Below are positions 36,992-44,429 of a stretch of DNA of 64,000 nt, one piece after another. Origin of the DNA: Streptomyces sp. CB02980 (GTDB lineage Bacteria; Actinomycetota; Actinomycetes; Streptomycetales; Streptomycetaceae). Positions within the stretch are counted from its first letter, which is position 1. Every line of letters begins with the position of its first letter. The stretch spans positions 1 to 64,000 of the forward strand of contig NZ_JACSCH020000008.1 of NCBI RefSeq assembly GCF_014451325.2, in the 5' to 3' direction. The notes under the pieces are model-generated. The model did no database searches. It saw nothing but the letters and a program-made list of their open reading frames with translations, and was not told the origin of the DNA. The position numbers and the translations under genes are program-made.

Positions 36992-37585
36992 TCACGGTCG
37001 CGCGTGCGCCGTCAGGTGTGCGAGTTCCACCTCGATGGCCTCGCCCAGCAGCTCGCGGGCGTGGTCCGGGCGCAGGACGCCGCTCAGCCGACGCGCGCCG
37101 AGTCCCTCGCGCAGCGCGGTCAGGCGCTCGGCGGAGGCGGTGCGCTCCTCCGCGCTCGCGGCCGGGCGCGCGAGGGTGAGGAGTCCTGCGACATGCCGGG
37201 CCCACGCCGCACCCGCCGTGGCGAGCGCCTCGCGGAGCTCGGGCTCGAAGATCGCGCCGGCGCGTAGCTCGCCCCAGGTCGTGGCGTTCTCGCGCTCCTC
37301 GGGGAGGTCCTGGAACTCCAGCTGGAGGGCCATCCCGAGCAGCTCCCCCGGGTCCGCCGGTCCGTCGGCGCCCTGCTGTCCCAGGGAGTGCCGCTTCGCC
37401 CGGTCGGTGATGAACTCGAGCGTGTGCCGCAGGATGCCGGCCCGGTCCTTGAAGTGGTAGTAGACCAGCGCGGTCGACACCCCGGCCTCGGCCGCCAGCT
37501 CCTCCATGCGGAGCCCGCGTACCCCTCGTCGGGCTATGGTGCGGGCGGCTGCTTCCAGGATCGCGGTTCTGCGGTCCGTCACCAT
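36992..37585 (-). CDS. TetR-family regulator (paralogue 2 of 3)
   Basis: 197 residues. The start at 37585 (MVTDRRTAILEAAARTIARR) is chosen for its GGAGGG at 5 nt and because it aligns with the MATDRRTAILEGAARV start of paralogue 1; an ATG at 37609 is possible. The DNA-binding region RRGVRGLRMEELAAEAGVST is shared with paralogues 1 and 3. It lies upstream of the deiminase gene on the same strand and is divergent from the kinase gene, with an operator-like site between them. Confidence 0.9.
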   Translation of the reverse strand: MVTDRRTAILEAAARTIARRGVRGLRMEELAAEAGVSTALVYYHFKDRAGILRHTLEFITDRAKRHSLGQQGADGPADPGELLGMALQLEFQDLPEERENATTWGELRAGAIFEPELREALATAGAAWARHVAGLLTLARPAASAEERTASAERLTALREGLGARRLSGVLRPDHARELLGEAIEVELAHLTAHARP

Positions 37586-37638
37586 GTGGTCCCTCCGTCC
37601 GTCAGGCATCGCCGGTCATGGTCCTCATCGTCTCATAT

Positions 37639-37656
37639 TGACTGAAACTTTAGTTA
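37639..37656. promoter_or_regulatory. Imperfect operator between TetR paralogue 2 and kinase gene
   Basis: TTGACTGAAAC followed by TTTAGTTA is an imperfect copy of the shared palindrome (second arm TTTAGT instead of TTCAGT). TTGACT would be a plus-strand -35, but the matching -10 is poor. It may serve either divergent gene. Confidence 0.5.
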
Positions 37657-37716
37657 GGGGCACGATGCGGGGAGCGTCGCTCGTCGCTCCGTTCCACCTG
37701 CCGAAAGAGCCACCGC

Positions 37717-39465
37717 ATGTCCGCTCAGCTTCCCGGTGTACAGCCCGCCCACACGGCTCTGGCCTCCGACGACCCCCGCGAGATCGGCGGCTACCGGCTT
37801 CACGCACGTCTTGGCGCGGGCGGCATGGGCGTCGTGTACCTGGCGTACACCCCCGGAGGGCGTCCGATCGCCCTGAAGGCGGTGCGGGCCGAGTTCGCCG
37901 CGGACCCCGAGTTCCGCGAGCGCTTCGCCCAGGAAGTGGCCAGCGCGCGGCGGATCCACGGCCTGTTCACCGCGCAGGTGGTCGACTACGGCGTGGACGC
38001 CCGTACGCCGTGGCTGGCGACGGCGTACGTCCCGGGACCCACCCTCCAGCAGGTGGTCCAGCGGCACGGCCCGCTGCCGGTGCGCACCGTCCTGCTGCTC
38101 GTGGCCGGCATCGCCGAGGCGTTGCAGGGGATCCATGGCGTGGGCGTCGTCCACCGGGACCTCAAGCCCGCCAACGTGCTGATCGCCGCCGACGGTCCCC
38201 GGGTGATCGACTTCGGGATCGCGCGCGCGGCCGACGCCGCCGCGCTGACCGGGGCGGGACTGCGGATCGGCACCGCCGCGTTCATGGCGCCCGAGCAGGC
38301 ACTGGGTCTCCAGGCGACGGCGGCGACCGATGTGTTCGCGCTCGGCGCGCTCGCCGTGTACGTCTCGGGCGGAGCGCCGCCCTTCGGGGGCGGGCCGGAA
38401 TCCGCCGCGCTGTACCGCGTGGTCCACGAGGCGCCCGACCTGGCTCCCGTCCCCGCCGCCCTGCGTGACCTGCTCGGATGCTGCCTGGCCAAGCGCCCGG
38501 AGGACCGCCCCTCGACCGCCGAGCTGATCGCGGCCGTCCACGCCCATCCCGCCGTGGGGCCGCGGCCGGAGTTCGCCGACGGCTGGCTGCCCCACCCCGT
38601 CAGCGCCGACATCGCGGGGCACGGCACGGGACCGACGCCGCCGCCCCATGTCCAGCCCACCGTCACGGCCACCGCGTTCTCCTCGCGGAGTCCCCACCCG
38701 GGAGTCGGCGCGGTGATTGGCTCGCCCGGCGGCACGGGCCCCTCCGCCGGTACGGGCCCCTCCGCCGGTACGGGCCCCTCCGCCGGTCCGGGCTCCGTCG
38801 GCGGTTCGGGTAGGGCTCCCACGACTCCTCCCGGAGGACCGGAGGCGCACCCCGCCGGTGCCCGGGCGCACACCCCTTCCTCGCGCAGGGCGCCCCGTCG
38901 TGGTGGCCGACTGCTGCTCACGGCCCTCGTGGCGTTCCTCGCACTCGTCGTGGGCGGGGCGGCCGTCTACTATCTCGACCCTCCGCCGGAGGAGGGGACG
39001 GATCCGGCCGGCGCCACCGGCGAACCCCCGGTACGGCCGTCCGTCACGGTGCAGCCTTCCAGCGGCGCGCCGAAGCCGTCCGGCGCGACCGCCTACACGG
39101 CCGGATACGCGGGCGTCGAGCTCACCTCGCCCGACACCTCGTACGAGTTCGATCTCAAGGCGGGCAAGGTCGTTCCCGAGTCGACCGCCGCCTGGTATCT
39201 CGCCCGTACGGACAAGGGATTCGTCCTGCCCGAGGAGAGCGACGCCTTCATCGCGACCGGGGACGAGCTGAGTCCGGCCGACTGCGTCCGCGGGATCGAG
39301 TCGGAACCGGTGACGACGCTGCCGTTCGCCGAACTCGCCGACCAACGGCCCTTCTGCCTGCGCAGCGCGGACCAGAAGGAGGTGGTGATCGCGCGCCTGG
39401 TCGAAGTCGCCGAGGACGGCGGGTCCGTGACCGTCGTCGTCGACCACCATCGGCGCGACGGATGA
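37717..39465 (+). CDS. Membrane Ser/Thr protein kinase
   Basis: 582 residues. The kinase domain (about 25-280) has LGAGGMGVVY, the catalytic HRDLKPANVLI and DFGIARA, so it should be active. A Pro/Gly-rich linker containing three GTGPSA repeats (18-bp DNA units near 38733-38787) leads to one transmembrane helix (about 397-420) and an extracellular domain of about 150 residues with one or two Cys. The external part (AYTAGYAGVELTSPDTSYEF) has a beta-sandwich-like look but no named family. It may sense an external signal relevant to the surrounding genes, but that is inference. Confidence 0.88.
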   Translation: MSAQLPGVQPAHTALASDDPREIGGYRLHARLGAGGMGVVYLAYTPGGRPIALKAVRAEFAADPEFRERFAQEVASARRIHGLFTAQVVDYGVDARTPWLATAYVPGPTLQQVVQRHGPLPVRTVLLLVAGIAEALQGIHGVGVVHRDLKPANVLIAADGPRVIDFGIARAADAAALTGAGLRIGTAAFMAPEQALGLQATAATDVFALGALAVYVSGGAPPFGGGPESAALYRVVHEAPDLAPVPAALRDLLGCCLAKRPEDRPSTAELIAAVHAHPAVGPRPEFADGWLPHPVSADIAGHGTGPTPPPHVQPTVTATAFSSRSPHPGVGAVIGSPGGTGPSAGTGPSAGTGPSAGPGSVGGSGRAPTTPPGGPEAHPAGARAHTPSSRRAPRRGGRLLLTALVAFLALVVGGAAVYYLDPPPEEGTDPAGATGEPPVRPSVTVQPSSGAPKPSGATAYTAGYAGVELTSPDTSYEFDLKAGKVVPESTAAWYLARTDKGFVLPEESDAFIATGDELSPADCVRGIESEPVTTLPFAELADQRPFCLRSADQKEVVIARLVEVAEDGGSVTVVVDHHRRDG

Positions 39466-39570
39466 CGTGGGGATCCGTGTCCTTCGTCGCCAACAGTGCG
39501 CAGGTCGGCGGCCGGTCGGCCGCCCATGGGCCGCGGGACCGGCCGGATCACCGGCGGGTAGGGTTCGGGC

Positions 39571-40146
39571 ATGGCATCTCGTAGTACTCAGATCCTCGAA
39601 GCGGCAGCGCGGGTCATCGCCCGTCGTGGGATCCGCGGGCTGCGGGTGGAAGAGCTCGCGGCGGAGGCCGGCGTCTCCACGGCCCTGATCTACTACTACT
39701 TCAAGGACCGCTCCGGGATCCTGCGGCACACGCTGGAGTTCATCAGCCAGCGCGCCGAGCGCTACACGAGCGACCGCGACCCGGACGCCCCGCCGCTGAG
39801 CCCCCGCGAGGAACTCGAGGGCACACTCCTCCTGGAGCTCCAGGACACCGTCGAGGTACGGGAGAACAGCGCGGCCTGGGGTGAGTTGAGGGCGAGTGCC
39901 GTCTTCGACGAGCTGCTGCGCGAGGACCTCGCCCGGGCCACCCTGATGTGGGCCCAGGACGTGGCCGTGCTGCTCGGCCAGGTGCAGCCCATGGCGTCCG
40001 CGTCGGCGCTCGCCGCCGCGGGGGAGCGGCTCACCGCTCTCCTGGAGGGGCTGAGCATGCGCTGGCTCGGCGGCGGGATCAAGATCGACCACGCGCGCGC
40101 GTTGCTGCTCGGCGCCGTCGAGGCGGAGCTGGCCGCGCTCCGCTGA
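39571..40146 (+). CDS. TetR-family regulator (paralogue 3 of 3)
   Basis: 191 residues, starting MASRSTQILEAAARVIARRG. The helix-turn-helix (RGLRVEELAAEAGVSTALIY) is almost the same as in the paralogues at 34696 and 36992, and the C-terminal domain shares ENSAAWGELRASAVFDE. It lies 478 bp before the urease genes on the same strand, with a perfect operator palindrome at 40367-40394 between them, so it is the likeliest direct repressor of the urease operon. No clear copy of the shared operator precedes its own start. Confidence 0.9.
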   Translation: MASRSTQILEAAARVIARRGIRGLRVEELAAEAGVSTALIYYYFKDRSGILRHTLEFISQRAERYTSDRDPDAPPLSPREELEGTLLLELQDTVEVRENSAAWGELRASAVFDELLREDLARATLMWAQDVAVLLGQVQPMASASALAAAGERLTALLEGLSMRWLGGGIKIDHARALLLGAVEAELAALR

Positions 40147-40192
40147 GTCGGGGGGCCCGAACGCGTGCCCCTCCGCGCTTCCACGCGTTCGG

Positions 40193-40256
40193 TCCGCAAC
40201 GCCGCAACGCCGCAACGCCGCAACGCCGCAACGCCGCAACGCCGCAACGCCGCAAC
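40193..40256. repeat. 8-bp tandem repeat (GCCGCAAC), eight copies
   Basis: Seven exact GCCGCAAC units (40201-40256), preceded by one near-perfect unit (TCCGCAAC), lie between a TetR gene and the next operator, mirroring the 8-bp array at 36924. Confidence 0.95.
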
Positions 40257-40366
40257 GCGTCCGCGCCCTTCGTGCCGCCCGTGCCACAGTGGGCCGCCGC
40301 AGCCCTTCCCTGCCGTGAACCGCTCCTTCATGTCACCCCTCATCTGCTGAGGAGCGTTTACTCCCA

Positions 40367-40399
40367 GGCATTGACTGTTTTTTCAGTCAATGCCACAGT
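40367..40399 (+). promoter_or_regulatory. Operator/promoter of the urease operon
   Basis: GGCATTGACTG (40367-40377) and CAGTCAATGCC (40384-40394) form a perfect 11-bp inverted repeat around TTTTTT. TTGACT (40371-40376) serves as -35, and CACAGT (40394-40399) lies 17 bp on as -10. The strongest member of the shared operator set. Confidence 0.75.
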
Positions 40400-40568
40400 G
40401 AGGACATCGCCGAGAACGGACTGCTCTCGCATCCGTACCGCCGGCTTCCCTGCCTGCCGAGGTCCTCCTCGGCCCTCGCCGCTCCCGCGGCCTCCGGGGC
40501 CGTGACCCGGTCCGGCGCCCAGCGGCGGCCGTGCCGTCCAGGCATCTCGCCCACCTTCCGGAGAAGGA

Positions 40569-40634
40569 ATGAACACCATGATGTCGACCGGCGCATCCGT
40601 CGGGATATCGGGTCGGGGGCCGTCATGCCACTGA
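40569..40634 (+). CDS. Candidate 21-residue leader ORF overlapping ureAB start
   Basis: ATG 40569 lies in GGAGAAGGAATG; a nearby ATG at 40578 has better spacing to the GGAGAAGGA site. The frame encodes MNTMMSTGASVGISGRGPSCH and stops 10 bp inside the urease gene. The urease ATG itself has no obvious ribosome site, so coupled translation through this leader is plausible. Confidence 0.45.
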   Translation: MNTMMSTGASVGISGRGPSCH

Positions 40635-41362
40635 CTCCCACCGAGCGGGACCGCCTGCTGCTCTTCACCACCGCCGAGCTCGCCCGGGCCCGCCACGCGC
40701 GCGGTCTGCGGCTGAACGTCCCCGAGGCCACCGCGATCGTCGCGGACACGGTCTGCGAGGCGGCCCGCGACGGCCTGCGCCTCGCCGAGGCGATCGAACG
40801 GGGCCGCTCGGTCCTCGGCCCGGACGACGTGCTGCCCGGGGTCGTCGACGTGGTCACCGAGATCCAGGTGGAGGCCGTCTTCGAGGACGGCACCCGGCTC
40901 GCCGCCGTCGCCGAGCCGTTCGGCGCCCAGGAGCGCAACGACGGCGCCCCCGGCGCCGTGCTGCCCGCCTCGGACCCCATCGGTGTGCCGCAGCCGGAGC
41001 TCACGCTGGCCGTCCGCAACACCGCGGAGGTGCCCGTGAGCGTGACCTCGCACTTCCACTTCTTCGAGGCCAATCCGCGCCTGGACTTCGACCGGGCGGC
41101 CGCGTACGGCATGAGGCTCGCCGTGCCCGCCGGGTCGTCGTTCCGCTTCGACCCGGGCGCCGAGGCGGAGGTCGGGCTCGTGCCGATCGGCGGCGCCCGG
41201 GTCGCCATCGGCTTCGCGGGCCTGGTCGACGGACCGCTGGACGCGCCCGGTGCCAAGGAGGAGGCCCTGCGACGCGCGGCGGCCTGCGGCTACCGCGGCG
41301 TACACGACGAGGCATCCGGCGCCGCCGGTGCCACCGACGCCCTGGAAGGAGCCGTCCTGTGA
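40625..41362 (+). CDS. ureAB: Fused urease gamma/beta subunit
   Basis: 245 residues. The gamma part is residues 1 to about 100 (LTPTERDRLLLFTTAELARA, LNVPEATAIVADTVCEAARDG, DVLPGVVDVVTEIQVEAVF); the beta part is about 125-225 (VRNTAEVPVSVTSHFHFFEANPRLDFDR, FRFDPGAEAEVGLVPIGG). Gamma-beta fusions occur in several actinomycetes and in Helicobacter. The ATG at 40625 is the first Met consistent with gamma subunits. It is coupled to ureC by a 4-bp GTGA overlap. No ureD, E, F or G gene lies in the window. Confidence 0.9.
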   Translation: MPLTPTERDRLLLFTTAELARARHARGLRLNVPEATAIVADTVCEAARDGLRLAEAIERGRSVLGPDDVLPGVVDVVTEIQVEAVFEDGTRLAAVAEPFGAQERNDGAPGAVLPASDPIGVPQPELTLAVRNTAEVPVSVTSHFHFFEANPRLDFDRAAAYGMRLAVPAGSSFRFDPGAEAEVGLVPIGGARVAIGFAGLVDGPLDAPGAKEEALRRAAACGYRGVHDEASGAAGATDALEGAVL

Positions 41363-43110
41363 GCAAGCCGACCAGGCACAGCGATCACTGTGCGCCGGGC
41401 GCCAGCAGACATGTCGACCCGTACGAATACGCCACCGTCCACGGTCCCCGGGCCGGTGACCGGGTCCGGCTCGGTGACTCCGGGCTCGTCGTCCGCGTCG
41501 AGTCCGACTCGCAGCGGCCGGGGGACGAGTTCCTGGCCGGCTTCGGCAAGACCGCCCGCGACGGGATGCACCTCAAGGCCGCGGCCGTCCGTGAGACCTG
41601 TGACGTCGTGATCACCAACGTCCTGGTGATCGACGCCGTCCTCGGCATCCGCAAGGTGTCCATCGGCATCCGCGAGGGCCGGATCCACGCCATCGGGCGG
41701 GCCGGGAACCCGGACACGCTCGACGGGGTCGACGTCGTCGTCGGGACGGGGACGACCATGATCCCCGGCGAGGGGCTGATCGCCACCGCAGGAGCCGTCG
41801 ACACCCATGTCCATCTGCTCTCGCCCCGCATCATGGAGGCCTCGCTCGCGAGCGGCGTCACCACGATCATCGGGCAGGAGATCGGACCGAGTTGGGGCGT
41901 CGGGGTCAACTCGGCCTGGGCGCTCCGGCACGCCTTCAACGCCTTCGACGCCTGGCCGGTCAACATCGGCTTTCTGGCCCGGGGTTCGTCCTCGGACCCG
42001 GCGCCGCTGGTGGAGGCGCTCGCCGAGGGCGGGGCGTCCGGTTTCAAGGTCCACGAGGACATGGGCGCCCACACGCGTGCGCTCGACACCGCCCTGCGGG
42101 TGGCGGAGGAGCACGACGTCCAGGTCGCCCTGCACAGTGACGGCCTGAACGAGTGCCTCTCGGTCGAGGACACCCTGCGGGTCCTGGACGGCCGTACGAT
42201 CCACGCCTTCCACATCGAGGGCTGCGGCGGCGGGCACGTACCCAACGTCCTGAAGATGGCGGGCGTGCCGAACGTCATCGGCTCCTCCACGAACCCCACG
42301 CTCCCCTTCGGCCGCGACGCCGTCGCCGAGCACTACGGGATGATCGTCTCCGTCCACGCGCTCAAGCCGGATCTCCCCGGTGATGCGGCCATGGCGCGTG
42401 ACCGGATCCGGGCCGGGACGATGGGCGCGGAGGACGTCCTGCACGACCTCGGCGCGATCGGGATCACCTCCTCCGACGCGCAGGGGATGGGCAGAGCGGG
42501 GGAGACCGTCCGGCGTACGTTCGCCATGGCCGGGAAGATGAAGGCCGAGCTGGGGCCCATGGAGGGCGACGGGCAGGGCGACGACAACGCGCGCGTGCTC
42601 CGCTACATCGCCAAGCTCACCGTCAACCCGGCGATCGCCCACGGCCTCGCCCACGAGATCGGCTCGATCGAGGTCGGCAAGATGGCCGACATCGTGCTGT
42701 GGAGGCCGCAGTTCTTCGGCGCCAAGCCGCAGATGGTCATCAAGAACGGCTTCCCCGCCTACGGCGTGACGGGCGACCCCAACGCGGCCACCGACACCTG
42801 TGAACCACTCGTCCTCGGCCCCCTGTTCGGCGGACACGGCGCCACCCCCGCCGACCTCTCCGTGGCCTTCGTCAGCCGGGCCGCCGCCGAGTCGGGCAGC
42901 TTCGGCCGCCCGTACGACGCCATGGCGACGCGCCGCCGCCGGGTCGCCGTGCGCGGCACGCGGGGCATCGGGCCTGGCGACCTCCTCCTCAACTCCCGGA
43001 CCGGCGACGTCCAGGTCGACGGCCGAACCGGGCTCGTCACGCTGGACGGGGAACCCCTGCGCTCGGAGCCGGCCCAGGAGGTCTCCCTCAGCCGCCTCTA
43101 CTTCCTCTGA
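41359..43110 (+). CDS. ureC: Urease alpha subunit-like protein
   Basis: 583 residues. Nickel-site residues are conserved: DTHVH (two His), the carbamylated Lys and a His in GFKVHEDMG, ALHSD, FHIEGCGGGH and the Asp in SSDAQGMGR. The mobile-flap region differs: Klebsiella MLMVCHHLDP reads MIVSVHALKP here, so the flap Cys is Val while the catalytic His is kept. Ureases hydrolyse urea to ammonia and carbamate in the cytosol. The altered flap, missing accessory genes and agmatine-deiminase neighbours leave open a different substrate or a separate maturation route. Confidence 0.88.
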   Translation: MSKPTRHSDHCAPGASRHVDPYEYATVHGPRAGDRVRLGDSGLVVRVESDSQRPGDEFLAGFGKTARDGMHLKAAAVRETCDVVITNVLVIDAVLGIRKVSIGIREGRIHAIGRAGNPDTLDGVDVVVGTGTTMIPGEGLIATAGAVDTHVHLLSPRIMEASLASGVTTIIGQEIGPSWGVGVNSAWALRHAFNAFDAWPVNIGFLARGSSSDPAPLVEALAEGGASGFKVHEDMGAHTRALDTALRVAEEHDVQVALHSDGLNECLSVEDTLRVLDGRTIHAFHIEGCGGGHVPNVLKMAGVPNVIGSSTNPTLPFGRDAVAEHYGMIVSVHALKPDLPGDAAMARDRIRAGTMGAEDVLHDLGAIGITSSDAQGMGRAGETVRRTFAMAGKMKAELGPMEGDGQGDDNARVLRYIAKLTVNPAIAHGLAHEIGSIEVGKMADIVLWRPQFFGAKPQMVIKNGFPAYGVTGDPNAATDTCEPLVLGPLFGGHGATPADLSVAFVSRAAAESGSFGRPYDAMATRRRRVAVRGTRGIGPGDLLLNSRTGDVQVDGRTGLVTLDGEPLRSEPAQEVSLSRLYFL

Positions 43111-43197
43111 GCCCCAGCCGTCTCCGCCTCCCCTGATCCGCCCATCCGCTGATCCGTACCGTTCCGCTTCTGCGTGAACGACCCTTGAATTCTCTCT

Positions 43198-43226
43198 TGA
43201 CTGAAATTTCAGTCGAGGAGAAGATT
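43198..43226 (+). promoter_or_regulatory. Operator/promoter of the cytosolic agmatine deiminase gene
   Basis: TTGACT (43198-43203), a 17-bp spacer and AAGATT (43221-43226). The 16-bp perfect palindrome GACTGAAATTTCAGTC (43199-43214) overlaps the -35. This is the cleanest copy of the shared motif. Confidence 0.78.
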
Positions 43227-43319
43227 CCATCCACCACGTACTCGTCCGTGGCTTGATTCGGCCTTGCGCCGCCCTTCCGCCACCGACCGGTATCTCTGGC
43301 GAGAGAAGAGAGTTCTCGA

Positions 43320-44333
43320 ATGACCGCATTCCGTATGCCTGCCGAGTGGGACGAGCACGAGGGCTGCCTGATGGCCTGGCCCACCCGCCCCGACCTCTGG
43401 GGCAGTGTGCTGAACGACGTCAAGGAGGAGTACGCGAACGTCGCCCGGGCCATCGCCGAGTTCGAGCCGGTGACGATGGTCGCCCCGCTCGGCCACGGCG
43501 ACGACGCCCGCGCCCACTGCGGCAGCGGGATCACCGTCGTGGAGCTTCCCCTGGACGACTCCTGGTTCCGTGACTCCGCCCCGCTGTTCGTGCTCGACGG
43601 CGACGGGCGCCGCGCCGGCGTCGACTTCCGCTTCAACGCCTGGGGCCGCAAGCACCACCCGTACGACTCCGACGACCGGATCAGCGGTCTGCTCCTGGAG
43701 CACCTCGGCGTCGAGCGCATCGCCTCCGACATGATCCTGGAGGGCGGGGCGATCACGGTCGACGGCGAGGGCACGCTCATCACGACCGAGCAGTGCCTGC
43801 TGCACCCCAACAGGAACCCCGGCATGAACCGGGACGAGATCGAGGCCGAGCTGAAATCCCGGCTCGGCGTCGCCAAGGTTGTATGGCTGCCGTATGGAGG
43901 CCTCCTGGACACGGAGACGGACGGTCACGTCGACGGCGTCTGCGCCTTCGCCGCGCCCGGCAAGGTCGTCGTCTCGCTGCCCGAGGACCCCGCGCACCCC
44001 GACTACGCCCGGATGCGCGCCAACCGCGCGGTCCTGGAGGTCACCACCGACGCCCGGGGCCGGTCGCTGGAGATCGTCGACGTGCCGCAGGCGGCGTTCG
44101 TCGACGTGGCCGACGGCGAGGTCGAGGTGTCGTACCTGAACTACTACGTCGCCAACGGCGGCGTCGTCGTCCCCGTGGCGGGCCTGCCCCAGGACGACGA
44201 CGCGCTCGCGGTGATCGCCGAGGCCTATCCCGGCCGCAAGGTGGTCGGCGTGCAGGCGCTCGCGATCGCGTTCGGTGGCGGGGGAGTGCACTGCATCACC
44301 CAGCAGATCCCCGTCGCCCGCCCCCTCGCGTAA
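43320..44333 (+). CDS. Agmatine deiminase family protein, cytosolic
   Basis: 337 residues without a signal peptide. Deiminase motifs are EWDEHEGCLMAWP, DDSWFRDSAPLFV, DFRFNAWGRKHHP, DGHVDGVCAFAAPG and the catalytic loop GGGGVHCITQQIP. It should convert agmatine, or a similar guanidino compound, to the ureido product plus ammonia. It stands between the urease genes and the ABC importer genes on the same strand, with its own operator/promoter. Together these suggest import, deimination and further hydrolysis of a guanidino compound. Confidence 0.9.
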   Translation: MTAFRMPAEWDEHEGCLMAWPTRPDLWGSVLNDVKEEYANVARAIAEFEPVTMVAPLGHGDDARAHCGSGITVVELPLDDSWFRDSAPLFVLDGDGRRAGVDFRFNAWGRKHHPYDSDDRISGLLLEHLGVERIASDMILEGGAITVDGEGTLITTEQCLLHPNRNPGMNRDEIEAELKSRLGVAKVVWLPYGGLLDTETDGHVDGVCAFAAPGKVVVSLPEDPAHPDYARMRANRAVLEVTTDARGRSLEIVDVPQAAFVDVADGEVEVSYLNYYVANGGVVVPVAGLPQDDDALAVIAEAYPGRKVVGVQALAIAFGGGGVHCITQQIPVARPLA

Positions 44334-44354
44334 CCCGGACCGGACCGATCGCTC

Positions 44355-44382
44355 CTGCCGGACCGTCCCCGCGGTCCGGCAG
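44355..44382 (+). terminator. Hairpin between agmatine deiminase and ABC transporter genes
   Basis: A perfect 11-bp stem, CTGCCGGACCG (44355-44365) with CGGTCCGGCAG (44372-44382), lies in the 96-bp gap. It could be a partial terminator lowering expression of the transporter genes, or an mRNA stabiliser. Confidence 0.55.
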
Positions 44383-44429
44383 CCTCCCCCATCGCGTACG
44401 CACAGCCCGTACGGAAAGAGAGCGCGACG

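Noticed and set aside
40193..40256. Possible CRISPR-like array
   Set aside because: The units are 8 bp and contiguous with no spacers; it is a simple tandem repeat.
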